Assembly (NCBI RefSeq): GCF_014651815.1
Contig: NZ_BMXP01000006.1
Span: forward strand, 1-64,000
Source of the DNA: Alteromonas halophila
GTDB taxonomy: Bacteria; Pseudomonadota; Gammaproteobacteria; Enterobacterales; Alteromonadaceae
Direction: 5' to 3'
Length of the DNA stretch: 64,000 nucleotides
Shown here piece after piece: positions 26,512 to 41,040 of the stretch. The first letter of the stretch is position 1. Each line of letters opens with the position of its first letter. A program made the translations under genes and the position numbers. The notes beneath the pieces were generated by a model. It worked only from the letters and a program-made list of their open reading frames with translations, did no database searches and was not told the origin of the DNA.

Positions 26512-27606
26512 ATGCCGCGATATACCCAAACTCAACTACTTATTGATAAACAGCATCTGGATAAAACCCGGCTGGAGCATAATGAGATTAGCAGCGATAC
26601 ACTAGGTGAAGGAGAGGTATTGCTGAGGATCAGTGACTTCGGCTTATCGGCGAATAATATTACCTACGCTGTGCTAGGGAAGATGGGGTACTGGGGCTTC
26701 TTCCCTGGTGGCAAAAACGAGGGAATAATGCCTGTATGGGGCTTCGCCGATATTATCGCCTCTGAACATCCTCAGCTCGAGGTTGGAGAGCGGCTTTACG
26801 GCTATCTGCCATTTGCCTCTCACCTTGTTGTGCGACCAGATAACGTAGACAACTACAGCTTTGTAGACACCCACCCTGAAAGAAAGAGTATTCATCCGGT
26901 CTACGACAGGTACACCCGGTGTTCAGCCGATCCAGCCTATGATCCGGACAATGAAGCCTGGCAAATGGCTTTCCGTCCGCTGTTTATGACCTCTTTTGTG
27001 CTGGATGAGTCGGTATCCGTTTTCTCAGACCATGACATTGTGATCACCAGCGCCTCCTCCAAAACAGCCTCAGGCACAGCGTGTTTACTCGCTCACAACA
27101 GACGTCAAAGACAATCCGGCTACCGTATTGTTGGTATCACGTCTGCCGCAAATCGTTCATTTACAGAGTCCCTTGGCTTTTACGACAGCGTAGTTACCTA
27201 CGATGATATAACCGCCTATGAAGGAAACGCGCCGATTATTGTTCTGGATTTTGCTGGCAACAGTGATGTTTTATTCAGGCTACAGGCCCACTGTGCTGAA
27301 AAATTCAGGACATTGTGGATGATAGGCGCAACAGACTGGGATGCGCGCTCCGGTGGACGTCCCGACGGTGTCGATGCCAGTCTGTTTTTTGCGCCTGAGC
27401 ATGTCTCGAAGCTTCAGAGCCATTGGGGCACAAAGCAATTTATGCAGCGCTACGCAGACGCGTGGAAAACATTTTCTGAGAACGTACTTGACCAGTACCA
27501 TGTTACTCGTCTCAGTGCGGACACGGCAGCGCAGAAGACCTATCTTGCGCTACTCAACGGCTCATCTGCACCAGACGATATACTTATAATGCAATGGCAA
27601 AGGTAA
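26512..27606 (+). CDS. DUF2855 family protein (MDR-like fold)
   Basis: A 364-residue cytoplasmic protein. The N-terminal half resembles the GroES-like domain of zinc-independent medium-chain dehydrogenases (GEGEVLLRISDFGLSANNITYAVLG, then GFADIIASEHPQLEVGERLYGYLP). The second half has a degenerate Rossmann-like portion (ITSASSKTASGTACLLA, then GITSAANRSFTESLGFYDSV). Overall it matches DUF2855, whose reaction is unknown. The ATG start has CGGAG upstream. It is preceded by the M2 terminator and convergent with yfbV, so it is monocistronic. Confidence 0.8.
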   Translation: MPRYTQTQLLIDKQHLDKTRLEHNEISSDTLGEGEVLLRISDFGLSANNITYAVLGKMGYWGFFPGGKNEGIMPVWGFADIIASEHPQLEVGERLYGYLPFASHLVVRPDNVDNYSFVDTHPERKSIHPVYDRYTRCSADPAYDPDNEAWQMAFRPLFMTSFVLDESVSVFSDHDIVITSASSKTASGTACLLAHNRRQRQSGYRIVGITSAANRSFTESLGFYDSVVTYDDITAYEGNAPIIVLDFAGNSDVLFRLQAHCAEKFRTLWMIGATDWDARSGGRPDGVDASLFFAPEHVSKLQSHWGTKQFMQRYADAWKTFSENVLDQYHVTRLSADTAAQKTYLALLNGSSAPDDILIMQWQR

Positions 27607-27677
27607 ATTAATGCCGCATACAAACGCTATCTGTGCAGTTTCGTAGTAAGAGAGAGGATATGTTTAAGCCTTTCGGC

Positions 27678-28127
27678 TTAGCGAAACCAGGACTGCGTGA
27701 ATGCGCTGTCCATGTCGTCAAAGGCATTCTTCAGTAGCGTTGCCAGCTCCATATAACGCGGTCGGGATCTGGCCGCGGTAACTTTACAGCCCTGCAGCCG
27801 CATTTTCGCATGGATGTCCTGATACCACTGGCGCAAAGAAGGCGGTAACTGCTGATTTGCCCGGTGACCAAGCCATAGCAGGCCCTGAACAGGTATGCTC
27901 ATAAAAAACAAACCGATTGCAATGATTTGAGGCAGGTAGGATTGTCCTTGCGTATTAAATAATACCGCGCAGGCCAGGATAGAGACAGGTGGCATAACCT
28001 TCATTGCGAAACGGGTACCCGCAATGACTCTGCACTCTGGGAACAGCGCATACAGCTCTTTTTTCATGGGCCAGGTTTTTAAATAATCCTGACCATCCTT
28101 TAACAATGTCATAAAGGGTTGGGCCAT
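27678..28127 (-). CDS. yfbV: YfbV (UPF0208/DUF412) membrane protein
   Basis: A 149-residue inner-membrane protein of the YfbV family, recognised by the conserved YLKTWPMKKELYALFPE segment near residue 15 and two hydrophobic helices (VMPPVSILACAVLF and IIAIGLFFMSIPVQGLLWL), followed by NQQLPPSLRQWYQDI. In E. coli YfbV is reported to limit the influence of MatP on the Ter macrodomain and lies close to alaA/yfbR; here it is about 9 kb away from them. A small hairpin AAGCC-TTTC-GGCTT overlaps its stop codon. It is divergent from trxB. Confidence 0.92.
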   Translation of the reverse strand: MAQPFMTLLKDGQDYLKTWPMKKELYALFPECRVIAGTRFAMKVMPPVSILACAVLFNTQGQSYLPQIIAIGLFFMSIPVQGLLWLGHRANQQLPPSLRQWYQDIHAKMRLQGCKVTAARSRPRYMELATLLKNAFDDMDSAFTQSWFR

Positions 28128-28320
28128 TGCCTCTGCTCCAGTTACATCTTAGGTTGAAACGCACCGCTCTTCTGGATGTGTAGTCCTGTAATGTCTTATA
28201 CGTCTTTGTTCGCATTATAGCTTAGTTATCGACACAAGTGACATTCATCTGAGATAAAGGCATCATATTAATTGGCATCCACAAAGTTATCCGGGCTACA
28301 TAGTTGAAATTAGCTTCTAA

Positions 28321-29352
<1,032 letters not shown>

Positions 29353-29362
29353 CGTCCGAATG

Positions 29363-29380
29363 GCGGGGCACCTGCCCCGC
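29363..29380 (+). terminator. GC-rich hairpin between trxB and aat
   Basis: A perfect 8-bp stem GCGGGGCA/TGCCCCGC with a 2-nt loop, 11 bp after the trxB stop. The following T-tract is poor, so partial readthrough into aat is likely. Confidence 0.6.
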
Positions 29381-29395
29381 TTATCACCACGACCT

Positions 29396-30145
29396 ATGGC
29401 CATTGCGCTTCCCTTTCTTGGGCAACATTCCCCCTTTCCGGCTGTAACGACTGCACTGGCAGAGCCAAATGGCTTACTGGCATACGGTGGCGATCTCAGT
29501 GTCGGCAGGCTTTTATCTGCCTATTCACAGGGTATTTTTCCCTGGTACAGCGAGCTCGAGCCGATTTTGTGGTGGTCCCCCTGCCCTCGGGCAATTATTG
29601 AACTGGACAACTTTCATGCGTCGCGTTCACTGCGCAAACTTGTACGTCAAAAGCAATATAGGGTGACCATGGATCATGCGTTTGCCGACGTCATTGCTGC
29701 CTGTGCGTCCGTCCCGAGACAGCTCCCTGGTGAGGAAGGTGGATATCAGGATACCTGGATTACAAAAGAGATGAAGCGTGCCTACAATGACCTGCATGAC
29801 GCAGGTTTCGCGCATTCTGTCGAAGTGTGGGATGAAAGCACGCTCGTTGGCGGCCTCTATGGGGTAGCAATCGGACAGGTCTTTTGTGGCGAGTCAATGT
29901 TTCATTGCGCTGACAATGCATCAAAACTGGCGATGTATGCGCTGGTCAGGCACATGCAAACGCACAACCTGGCGTTTATTGATTGTCAGATGCCGACCCC
30001 TCACCTGTCATCACTGGGCGCAACGACGCTTTCCCGTTCGACTTTTATTGCAAAATTAGCTCAGCACAACCACACTTTAGATCCTAAAGGCAACATTCTC
30101 TCAGGCTACAGGACGAGCTGGAGGCGAGGAGATATCACGCCGTGA
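29396..30145 (+). CDS. aat: Leucyl/phenylalanyl-tRNA-protein transferase
   Basis: Transfers Leu or Phe from aminoacyl-tRNA to proteins with N-terminal Arg or Lys, creating a degradation signal read by ClpS. The 249-residue protein has the family blocks EPNGLLAYGGDLSVGRLL, GIFPWYSELEPILWWSPCPRA and EVWDESTLVGGLYGVAIG, plus FCGESMFH. The start at 29396 aligns with the E. coli N-terminus; an ATG at 29360 would place the trxB hairpin inside the gene. Its stop overlaps the start of bpt (GTGA), coupling the two N-end tagging enzymes. Confidence 0.96.
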   Translation: MAIALPFLGQHSPFPAVTTALAEPNGLLAYGGDLSVGRLLSAYSQGIFPWYSELEPILWWSPCPRAIIELDNFHASRSLRKLVRQKQYRVTMDHAFADVIAACASVPRQLPGEEGGYQDTWITKEMKRAYNDLHDAGFAHSVEVWDESTLVGGLYGVAIGQVFCGESMFHCADNASKLAMYALVRHMQTHNLAFIDCQMPTPHLSSLGATTLSRSTFIAKLAQHNHTLDPKGNILSGYRTSWRRGDITP

Positions 30146-30885
30146 AGTTTGGCATAACACAGTCATTTTCCTGCAGTTACCTGCCTGATGAGCAGGAGCA
30201 GTTACTCGTATTCGCGGGGCAAACCGAACACTTACCCTGGCGATACGGACAACTCATTCAGTTGGGATTCAGGCGCAGCGGCGAACAGGTTTATCGCCCA
30301 CACTGCCCAAGCTGTCAGGCGTGCCAGTCTGTTCGGGTACCCGTCAGGGAATTTCGCTATTCCCGCAGTCAGAAACGCTTACACAACCGCAATAAGCATT
30401 TCTCACGGTTACTCAACACTCAGATCAGAGACAGCTACTACCCCTTGTACGAACGCTACATCAACGCACGGCACAAAGATGGCGCGATGTATCCGCCAAG
30501 CCGAAGCCAGTTCGACAATTTTATTCATTGTCAGTGGAAACCACCGCTTTTTCTGGAAGCCTGGCATGATGATAAGCTTATTGCCGTGGCTGTGACCGAC
30601 AGTATTGATATTGGCGAAGAGCAGCATGCCCTGTCGGCACTGTATACGTTTTTCGACCCGGACTACGAAGCTCACTCCATTGGCACCTGGATGATCCTCT
30701 CTCAGGTTGAAACTGCCCGGGAACTGAAGCGCGACTATCTGTATCTGGGTTATCAGGTCGACGGGTGCCAGAAGATGGCCTATAAACAGAAGTTTCAGCC
30801 TTTTGAGAGCTTTATTAACAACAAATGGCAGCGATTTGATAAAAAAAGCGCTGTCAATCTTTACACGCCGCCCGATATTGGTTAA
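30142..30885 (+). CDS. bpt: Aspartate/glutamate leucyltransferase Bpt
   Basis: Adds leucine to proteins with N-terminal Asp or Glu, feeding them to the ClpS/ClpAP pathway. The protein has 247 residues. The N-terminal CSYLPDEQEQLLVF and YRPHCPSCQACQSVRVPV cysteine block and the C-terminal acetyltransferase-like core (HALSALYTFFDPDYEAHSIGTWM, then LGYQVDGCQKMAYK) are typical of the bacterial ATE-like Bpt family. It starts with GTG overlapping the aat stop by four bases, with GAGGAG upstream. E. coli lacks this enzyme. The older name is arginyltransferase-like Ate. Confidence 0.94.
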   Translation: MKFGITQSFSCSYLPDEQEQLLVFAGQTEHLPWRYGQLIQLGFRRSGEQVYRPHCPSCQACQSVRVPVREFRYSRSQKRLHNRNKHFSRLLNTQIRDSYYPLYERYINARHKDGAMYPPSRSQFDNFIHCQWKPPLFLEAWHDDKLIAVAVTDSIDIGEEQHALSALYTFFDPDYEAHSIGTWMILSQVETARELKRDYLYLGYQVDGCQKMAYKQKFQPFESFINNKWQRFDKKSAVNLYTPPDIG

Positions 30886-30930
30886 TGTTCGCGCGACAAA
30901 AATTTTGAATTACTGAGGTAACTGCTTTAC

Positions 30931-31149
30931 ATGGCGAAAGAAGATTGCATTGAAATGGAAGGCGTGGTGCTCGACACCCTGCCTAATACTATGTTCCGCG
31001 TTGAACTGGAAAACGGTCACGTGGTGACTGCGCATATTTCCGGAAAAATGCGTAAAAACTATATCCGAATCCTGACCGGTGACAAAGTCACTGTAGAAAT
31101 GACGCCATACGATTTGACCAAAGGTCGTATCGTATACCGCGCCAGATAA
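30931..31149 (+). CDS. infA: Translation initiation factor IF-1
   Basis: A 72-residue S1/OB-fold initiation factor that binds the ribosomal A site. The sequence ([41 protein letters not shown]) is almost the E. coli protein. The ATG is preceded by TGAGGT. It lies after bpt and ends at a strong bidirectional terminator facing clpA. In E. coli a serine tRNA gene (serW) sits next to infA; here only the terminator is present. Confidence 0.98.
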   Translation: MAKEDCIEMEGVVLDTLPNTMFRVELENGHVVTAHISGKMRKNYIRILTGDKVTVEMTPYDLTKGRIVYRAR

Positions 31150-31174
31150 TGCGCCAGTAAGCGGTAACACGCAC

Positions 31175-31213
31175 AAAAAAAAGCCCGGTGTGATTATTCA
31201 CCGGGCTTTTTTG
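31175..31213. terminator. Bidirectional terminator between infA and clpA
   Basis: A-tract, stem AAGCCCGGTG/CACCGGGCTT with an 8-nt loop, T-tract. It lies between the convergent infA and clpA genes and works in both directions. Confidence 0.93.
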
Positions 31214-31231
31214 TAGCTAGTGCCAGACGCC

Positions 31232-33508
31232 TTAGTTTGACTCTGCCTCTTCACTGCGTTCGTCTGCATTGCTGTAGTCGAATACCAGTGCATTGTCTTT
31301 CAGCGTTACAGAGACGTTTCCGCCCTTTTCTAAATCGCCAAACAGCAAGGCGTTTGCCAGCTCTTTCTTGATTTCGTTTTTAATCAGGCGGGCCATGGGA
31401 CGCGCGCCCATCGCTTTGTCGTAGCCTTTCTCAGCCAGGTACTGCCGCGCGTCGTCTGAAACATCAAGGCTCACACCTTTAACATCCAGTTGCGCCTGCA
31501 GTTCAATAAGGAACTTATCCACGACCTGCAGAATGACATCCATACCCAGATGATTAAACCAGATAATGGAATCCAGACGGTTACGAAACTCCGGTGAAAA
31601 CACTTTGTTGATTTCTGCCAGTGCGTCGTGACTGTGATCCTGCTGCTTAAACCCAATCGATTTGCGAATGGTTTCCTGCACACCCGCATTCGTGGTCATA
31701 ACCAGCACCACGTTACGGAAGTCGACTTTACGCCCGTTGTTATCAGTGAGCGTGCCATGATCCATCACCTGCAACAGGATATTGTAAATATCACTGTGCG
31801 CTTTTTCGATTTCATCAAGCAGCACCACTGAATACGGATGTTTGATGACCGCATCGGTCAGCAATCCGCCCTGGTCAAAGCCCACATAGCCTGGAGGTGC
31901 GCCAATCAAGCGGCTTACCGCATGGCGTTCCATGTACTCTGACATATCAAAGCGGGTCAGTTCCACGCCCATAATTTTTGCCAGTTGCTGGGTAACCTCG
32001 GTCTTTCCTACCCCCGTGGGGCCGGCAAACAGGAAGCTGCCAATAGGTTTTTCTTCGGCACCAAGCCCAGAGCGTGAAAGATGAATCGCATCGGTGAGGT
32101 TCTCGATGGCATCATCCTGGCCAAACACCACCATTTTAAGGTTGCGATCCAGATTTTTAAGCACTTCTTTGTCTGACGCTGACACTGACTTCTCAGGGAT
32201 GCGCGCCATTTTAGCAATAATCTGTTCGATATCGCCCACATTGATGGTCTTCTTACGTCTTGACTGAGGTAACAAGCGCTGACTGGCACCGGCCTCATCC
32301 ATCACATCAATGGCCTTATCAGGCAGATGACGCTCGTTAATGTAGCGTGCAGAGAGCTCTGCGGCGGCTTGCAGGGCTTTTTGCGTAAAACGCACACTGT
32401 GGTGTTCTTCATAGCGCGATTTCAGCCCCTGCAGGATCTTGGTCGTGTCGGTCACACTCGGCTCAGACACATCAATTTTCTGGAAGCGACGCGCCAGGGC
32501 CCTATCTTTTTCAAAAATGCCCTGATATTCCTGATACGTGGTTGAACCGATACAACGCAACTCACCACTTGATAGTTTGGGTTTCAGCAGATTTGATGCA
32601 TCCATAACACCACCTGAGGCAGCACCCGCGCCGATAATGGTATGGATTTCATCGATAAATAAAATGGCGTTGGGATCATCACCCAGCTCTTTCAGAATAC
32701 TTTTCAGCCGTTTTTCAAAATCACCACGGTACTTGGTACCGGCCAGCAGCCCGCCAAGGTCCAGTGAATAAACACTGGCATCGGCAATCACATCAGGCAC
32801 ACTGCCGTTCACGATACGATAAGCCAGACCTTCAGCAATCGCGGTTTTACCTACCCCGGCTTCACCAACCAGCAATGGGTTGTTTTTGCGACGACGGCAC
32901 AATACCTGAATGGTTCGTTCAAGCTCTGCATCACGGCCAATCAGCGGATCGACCTTTCCTTCTTTGGCCTGACGGTTCAAATCGGTGGCGTATTTGCCTA
33001 ATGCAGAGCTGCTATCGTCGCCTTCAGCTGACTCTTCACCTGCTTCACTTGCCGCTCCCTCATCGTCATCGGCCTTACTTACCCCGTGACTAATGAAGTT
33101 GACCACATCCAGACGGGTCACATCCGCCTTTTTAAGGATATACACCGCCTGCGATTCCTGCTCAGAAAATATCGCAACCAGTACATTGGCCCCGGTCACT
33201 TCATCTTTTCCGGATGACTGGACATGAAACACGGCACGTTGTAACACACGCTGGAACCCAAGCGTTGGCTGTGTTTCCCGTTCATTTAACTGCTCATCAA
33301 GAATAAGCGGCGTGGTGTCTTTTACAAAATCAATCAGTTCATCTTTGATTGCATCAATATTTGCACCACACGCCTTGAGGGCCTCCTGAGCAGCCGAATT
33401 ATCCAGCAAAGCAAGTAACAAGTGCTCAACTGTCATAAATTCGTGGCGGTGCTCTCTGGCAAACACAAACGCCTGATTTAATGTTTGCTCTAACTCTTTG
33501 TTCAACAT
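31232..33508 (-). CDS. clpA: ClpA, ATP-dependent unfoldase of ClpAP
   Basis: A Hsp100 AAA+ unfoldase that feeds substrates to ClpP, 758 residues, the same length as E. coli ClpA. The N-terminal Clp repeat domain (about 1-145), which binds ClpS, opens MLNKELEQTLNQAF. The first AAA module has Walker A GEAGVGKTAIAEG and Walker B ILFIDEIHTIIGAG; the second has GPTGVGKTEVTQQ and VLLDEIEKAHSD. The ClpP-contacting IGL-type loop (KSIGFKQQDHSHDA) is in the C-terminal half. It is downstream of clpS by 22 bp in the conserved clpSA operon. Confidence 0.98.
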   Translation of the reverse strand: MLNKELEQTLNQAFVFAREHRHEFMTVEHLLLALLDNSAAQEALKACGANIDAIKDELIDFVKDTTPLILDEQLNERETQPTLGFQRVLQRAVFHVQSSGKDEVTGANVLVAIFSEQESQAVYILKKADVTRLDVVNFISHGVSKADDDEGAASEAGEESAEGDDSSSALGKYATDLNRQAKEGKVDPLIGRDAELERTIQVLCRRRKNNPLLVGEAGVGKTAIAEGLAYRIVNGSVPDVIADASVYSLDLGGLLAGTKYRGDFEKRLKSILKELGDDPNAILFIDEIHTIIGAGAASGGVMDASNLLKPKLSSGELRCIGSTTYQEYQGIFEKDRALARRFQKIDVSEPSVTDTTKILQGLKSRYEEHHSVRFTQKALQAAAELSARYINERHLPDKAIDVMDEAGASQRLLPQSRRKKTINVGDIEQIIAKMARIPEKSVSASDKEVLKNLDRNLKMVVFGQDDAIENLTDAIHLSRSGLGAEEKPIGSFLFAGPTGVGKTEVTQQLAKIMGVELTRFDMSEYMERHAVSRLIGAPPGYVGFDQGGLLTDAVIKHPYSVVLLDEIEKAHSDIYNILLQVMDHGTLTDNNGRKVDFRNVVLVMTTNAGVQETIRKSIGFKQQDHSHDALAEINKVFSPEFRNRLDSIIWFNHLGMDVILQVVDKFLIELQAQLDVKGVSLDVSDDARQYLAEKGYDKAMGARPMARLIKNEIKKELANALLFGDLEKGGNVSVTLKDNALVFDYSNADERSEEAESN

Positions 33509-33530
33509 ATTGATCGCCCTCTAACTAGCT

Positions 33531-33851
33531 TTACGCCTGTTCCATCGTACACATAAGCGGATGTTGATGCTTACGTGCATACTGATTAACCTGCATCACT
33601 TTGGTTTCGGCAATTTCTGCGGTAAATATGCCACATACGGCCTTGCCCTGATAATGCACCGTCAGCATAAGCTGATTGGCTTTTTCAGTATCCATATTGA
33701 AAAACCGCATGAGTACGTCGACGACAAAGTCCATCGGGGTGTAGTCATCGTTGTTTAACAACACTTTATACATCGGCGGTTGCTGTGTCTTCTTGCGTTC
33801 CGCCTCTTTCTGTTTTTCCCGCTCTATGCTTATCGCGTTGTCTTTACTCAT
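33531..33851 (-). CDS. clpS: ClpS adaptor, N-degron recognin
   Basis: A 106-residue adaptor that binds destabilising N-terminal residues (Leu, Phe, Trp, Tyr) and delivers them to ClpA. The extended N-terminus is followed by the core with [19 protein letters not shown], whose Asn-Asp pair and Met line the N-degron pocket, and the [15 protein letters not shown] segment with the pocket histidine. With aat and bpt less than 4 kb away, the tagging and recognition halves of the pathway sit together. First gene of clpSA, divergent from cspD. Confidence 0.98.
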   Translation of the reverse strand: MSKDNAISIEREKQKEAERKKTQQPPMYKVLLNNDDYTPMDFVVDVLMRFFNMDTEKANQLMLTVHYQGKAVCGIFTAEIAETKVMQVNQYARKHQHPLMCTMEQA

Positions 33852-33922
33852 AATATAAGAATAGTGGTTTCAAACCTGACTCGTTGGATTTTTTACCATT
33901 TAATTAATTCTACAATTAAGCC

Positions 33923-33951
33923 TTGACATAATATGGTTAAAAAATCTACAT
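33923..33951 (+). promoter_or_regulatory. Probable cspD promoter
   Basis: A perfect -35 TTGACA (33923-33928) is followed after 17 bp by CTACAT, a fair -10. It predicts a leader of roughly 90 bases before the cspD ATG. Confidence 0.5.
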
Positions 33952-34050
33952 TTTTAAAGTGGAGGTGTAGATTACTACGCTCCAAGAACCCTTATGGCTT
34001 ATTGTGGGGTCATAGGGGTGTTAGTTCAAGGATCAAGAGGAAGTCGAAGT

Positions 34051-34269
34051 ATGGCGGTTGGTAAAGTTAAGTGGTTTAACAACGCAAAGGGGTTCGGATT
34101 TATTGTTCCCGAGGAAGGTGGTGAAGATATTTTTGCACACTACTCAACGATTCAAATGGAAGGATATCGCTCTTTGAAAGCAGGACAGGAAGTCACCTTT
34201 GATGTTCAGCAAGGCCCAAAAGGTCTGCACGCTGAAAATATTGGTATCGTTGACGAACCCGAGCGTTAA
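34051..34269 (+). CDS. cspD: Cold-shock-domain protein CspD
   Basis: A 72-residue cold-shock OB-fold protein binding single-stranded nucleic acid. RNP1 (KGFGFIVPE) and RNP2 (DIFAHYST) are intact, and the sequence HYSTIQMEGYRSLKAGQ is diagnostic of CspD rather than CspA-type paralogues. In E. coli CspD inhibits DNA replication and is a stationary-phase protein degraded by Lon. The ATG at 34051 with AGAGGA upstream is chosen over an in-frame ATG at 33994. Position next to clpS is conserved in enterics and vibrios. Confidence 0.95.
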   Translation: MAVGKVKWFNNAKGFGFIVPEEGGEDIFAHYSTIQMEGYRSLKAGQEVTFDVQQGPKGLHAENIGIVDEPER

Positions 34270-34295
34270 AACAAGAAACGTACACGTTTTAGCAA

Positions 34296-34336
34296 AGAGG
34301 CCTTTGTTGCACTTGTGCAATCACGGCCTTTTTTAT
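34296..34336 (+). terminator. Terminator of cspD
   Basis: An interrupted stem: outer AGGCC/GGCCT, inner TGCAC/GTGCA, then a T-run, starting about 30 bp after the cspD stop. Confidence 0.6.
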
Positions 34337-34440
34337 TGCCTGAAAACTGATCCCACTCAGGCAACTCTTCTCGCCTGACGTTTCACAGATTCGCCGCCCC
34401 TCCCGCTCATCGTGTTAAATCCTTACTCGTGACAGATAAA

Positions 34441-34468
34441 AAAACCGGGTGCCTGGCACCCGGTTTTT
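34441..34468. terminator. Terminator between cspD and icd
   Basis: Stem CCGGGTGC/GCACCCGG with a 3-nt loop, flanked by A-tract and T-tract, 25 bp from the icd stop. It can terminate icd and back up the cspD terminator. Confidence 0.9.
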
Positions 34469-34492
34469 ATTAGTCAATGTTCATTAATGCCA

Positions 34493-37098
<2,606 letters not shown>

Positions 37099-37647
37099 AT
37101 GGGTCAGACGACGCGCGTAATTTTATTTAATAAGCCTTTTCAGGTGTTAACGCAGTTTACTGATGCAGAGGGTCGCGCCACCCTGAAAGACTATATCGAC
37201 ATTCCCGATGTGTACGCTGCAGGGCGTCTTGACCGCGACTCTGAAGGTCTGCTGGTTCTGACCAATAATGGCAAGCTTCAGCATAAACTTGCGCATCCCG
37301 AGGCAAAAACAAGTAAAACCTATTGGGTGCAGGTCGAAGGCGAACCGGATGAACATGCAATCAATGCGCTGTGTGAGGGCGTTGAACTTAAGGATGGTCT
37401 GACCAAACCGGCCAAAGTAAAGGTAATGGACGCGCCCGACGTATGGCCACGCACCCCGCCCGTACGCTATCGCAAGGCTATCCCGACAACCTGGCTGTCT
37501 GTCACCATCAGCGAAGGACGAAACCGACAGGTAAGAAGAATGACAGCGCATGTTGGCCACCCTACCCTGCGCCTGATTCGCTACCGGGTTGGCAACTGGA
37601 CTATTGATGGCATAGAGAACGGCAAGTATCTGTCTTTTGATATGTAA
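37099..37647 (+). CDS. rluE: 23S rRNA pseudouridine synthase RluE
   Basis: Isomerises uridine 2457 in 23S rRNA by family. The 182-residue catalytic protein starts [20 protein letters not shown]. The catalytic aspartate is in [19 protein letters not shown] near residue 45, and [25 protein letters not shown] closes the active site. No S4 domain is present, which fits RluE. The ATG at 37099 with GGAG seven bases upstream is preferred over ATGs at 37009, 37057 and 37084. The E. coli order icd-rluE-nudJ-mnmA is kept except that nudJ is missing. Confidence 0.95.
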   Translation: MGQTTRVILFNKPFQVLTQFTDAEGRATLKDYIDIPDVYAAGRLDRDSEGLLVLTNNGKLQHKLAHPEAKTSKTYWVQVEGEPDEHAINALCEGVELKDGLTKPAKVKVMDAPDVWPRTPPVRYRKAIPTTWLSVTISEGRNRQVRRMTAHVGHPTLRLIRYRVGNWTIDGIENGKYLSFDM

Positions 37648-37860
37648 CGCACATCAGGACACCCACTTATTGAAGCGTGATCCGGCTCGTCGCATCGGAC
37701 ACACTGCCACCGGACACGCCCCACACAAAACGCGTAAAGCGAATCACTGGCAACCGTCAAACCGGTTCTAACTCATAAGCGATTGGGTCGTGAATAACGT
37801 GAATTATTCTGGTAAAATCCGCGACCCTAAATTCAACCTACAGCGAGTGATTGTTCAACG
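37648..37860. repeat. Intergenic region with GGACACCCAC-like repeat
   Basis: The exact decamer GGACACCCAC (37657-37666) recurs here from the msrQ-sulA gap, followed by degenerate GGACACAC and GGACACGCC copies up to about 37726. This is the slot where E. coli has nudJ. The mnmA promoter must also lie here; a TAAAAT (37813-37818) may be its -10. Confidence 0.45.
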
Positions 37861-38969
37861 GTGTCTGCAGAAAGTAATCCAGCCAGTAAAAAAGTGATCG
37901 TCGGCATGTCCGGCGGCGTTGATTCGTCCGTGTCAGCCTACCTGCTTAAGGAGCAGGGTTATCAGGTTGAAGGCCTGTTTATGAAAAACTGGGAAGAGGA
38001 CGATAATGACGAATACTGCGCGGCAGCAGAGGATTTACAGGACGCTCAGGCTGTGGCAGATAAACTTGGCATTGAGCTTCACACCATCAATTTTGCTGCT
38101 GAGTACTGGGACAATGTGTTTGAGTACTTCCTTGCCGAATACAAGGCAGGCCGGACCCCAAACCCGGACATCATGTGCAACAAAGAAATCAAGTTTAAAG
38201 CGTTTCTGGAGTTTGCCGCAGAAGACTTAGGCGCTGATTATATTGCGACCGGCCACTACGTCAGACGACGCTATCAGGACGGTCACTGGCAGATGCTGCG
38301 GGGCCTGGATGACAACAAAGATCAAAGTTATTTTCTGTATACACTGGACGAGCATCAGGTAGGTAAAACGCTGTTTCCGGTTGGCGACATTGAGAAACCA
38401 CGGGTTCGTGAAATCGCGCTGGAACAGGATCTTGTCACCCACGACAAAAAAGACTCAACAGGTATATGCTTCATCGGTGAGCGCAAGTTTAAAGATTTTC
38501 TGTCGCAATACCTGCCCGCGCAGCCCGGTGTGATTGAAACCGCTGAAGGCGAAGAAATTGGTCAGCACGACGGCCTGATGTATCACACACTGGGTCAACG
38601 AAAAGGCCTGCATATTGGCGGGCGCAAAGAACATGGGGATGAGCCTTGGTACGTCGTGGATAAAGATGTTGAGCGCAATGTTCTGATTGTAGGTCAGGGT
38701 GCAGATCATCCACGCCTTTATTCAAATGGCCTAATCGCAAACCAGATGCACTGGGTAAACCGCACGCCTCTGTCAGCGCCGGTTCGGGCGGTTGTGAAAA
38801 CTCGCTATCGTCAGAATGATATTCCGTGTCTCATTACGCCCGTTTCTGAAGACGAAGTACGTGTTGAATTTGACAGCCCACAGAAAGCTGTTACTCCTGG
38901 CCAGTCTGCGGTGTTCTACCAGCAGGAAGTCTGTCTGGGTGGGGGCATTATTGAGAGTTATATCCGTTA

Positions 38970-38970
<1 letters not shown>
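37861..38970 (+). CDS. mnmA: tRNA-specific 2-thiouridylase MnmA
   Basis: Installs the 2-thio group on wobble uridine 34 of Lys, Glu and Gln tRNAs. The 369-residue protein has the PP-loop [21 protein letters not shown] at the N-terminus, the first catalytic cysteine in [14 protein letters not shown] near residue 103 and the second in [13 protein letters not shown] near residue 200. The start is GTG, giving a short leader before the PP-loop as in E. coli. Its stop overlaps the hflD start (TAATG). Upstream sulphur relay proteins are not in the window. Confidence 0.97.
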
Positions 38971-40978
<2,008 letters not shown>

Positions 40979-41003
40979 AAACACGATATCTCATTAGACT
41001 ATA

Positions 41004-41030
41004 AGAGCGGCATAAGCCGCTCTTTTTTTT
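41004..41030 (+). terminator. Terminator of purB
   Basis: Stem AGAGCGGC/GCCGCTCT with an ATAA loop and eight T. The T-tract runs directly into the ribosome-binding site of the next gene, so the cyclase either depends on readthrough or has a promoter inside purB. Confidence 0.93.
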
Positions 41031-41040
41031 GGAGATAACG

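Noticed and set aside
31150..31231. Possible serine tRNA gene as in the E. coli infA-clpA gap
   Set aside because: The gap holds only a terminator hairpin; no cloverleaf can be drawn.
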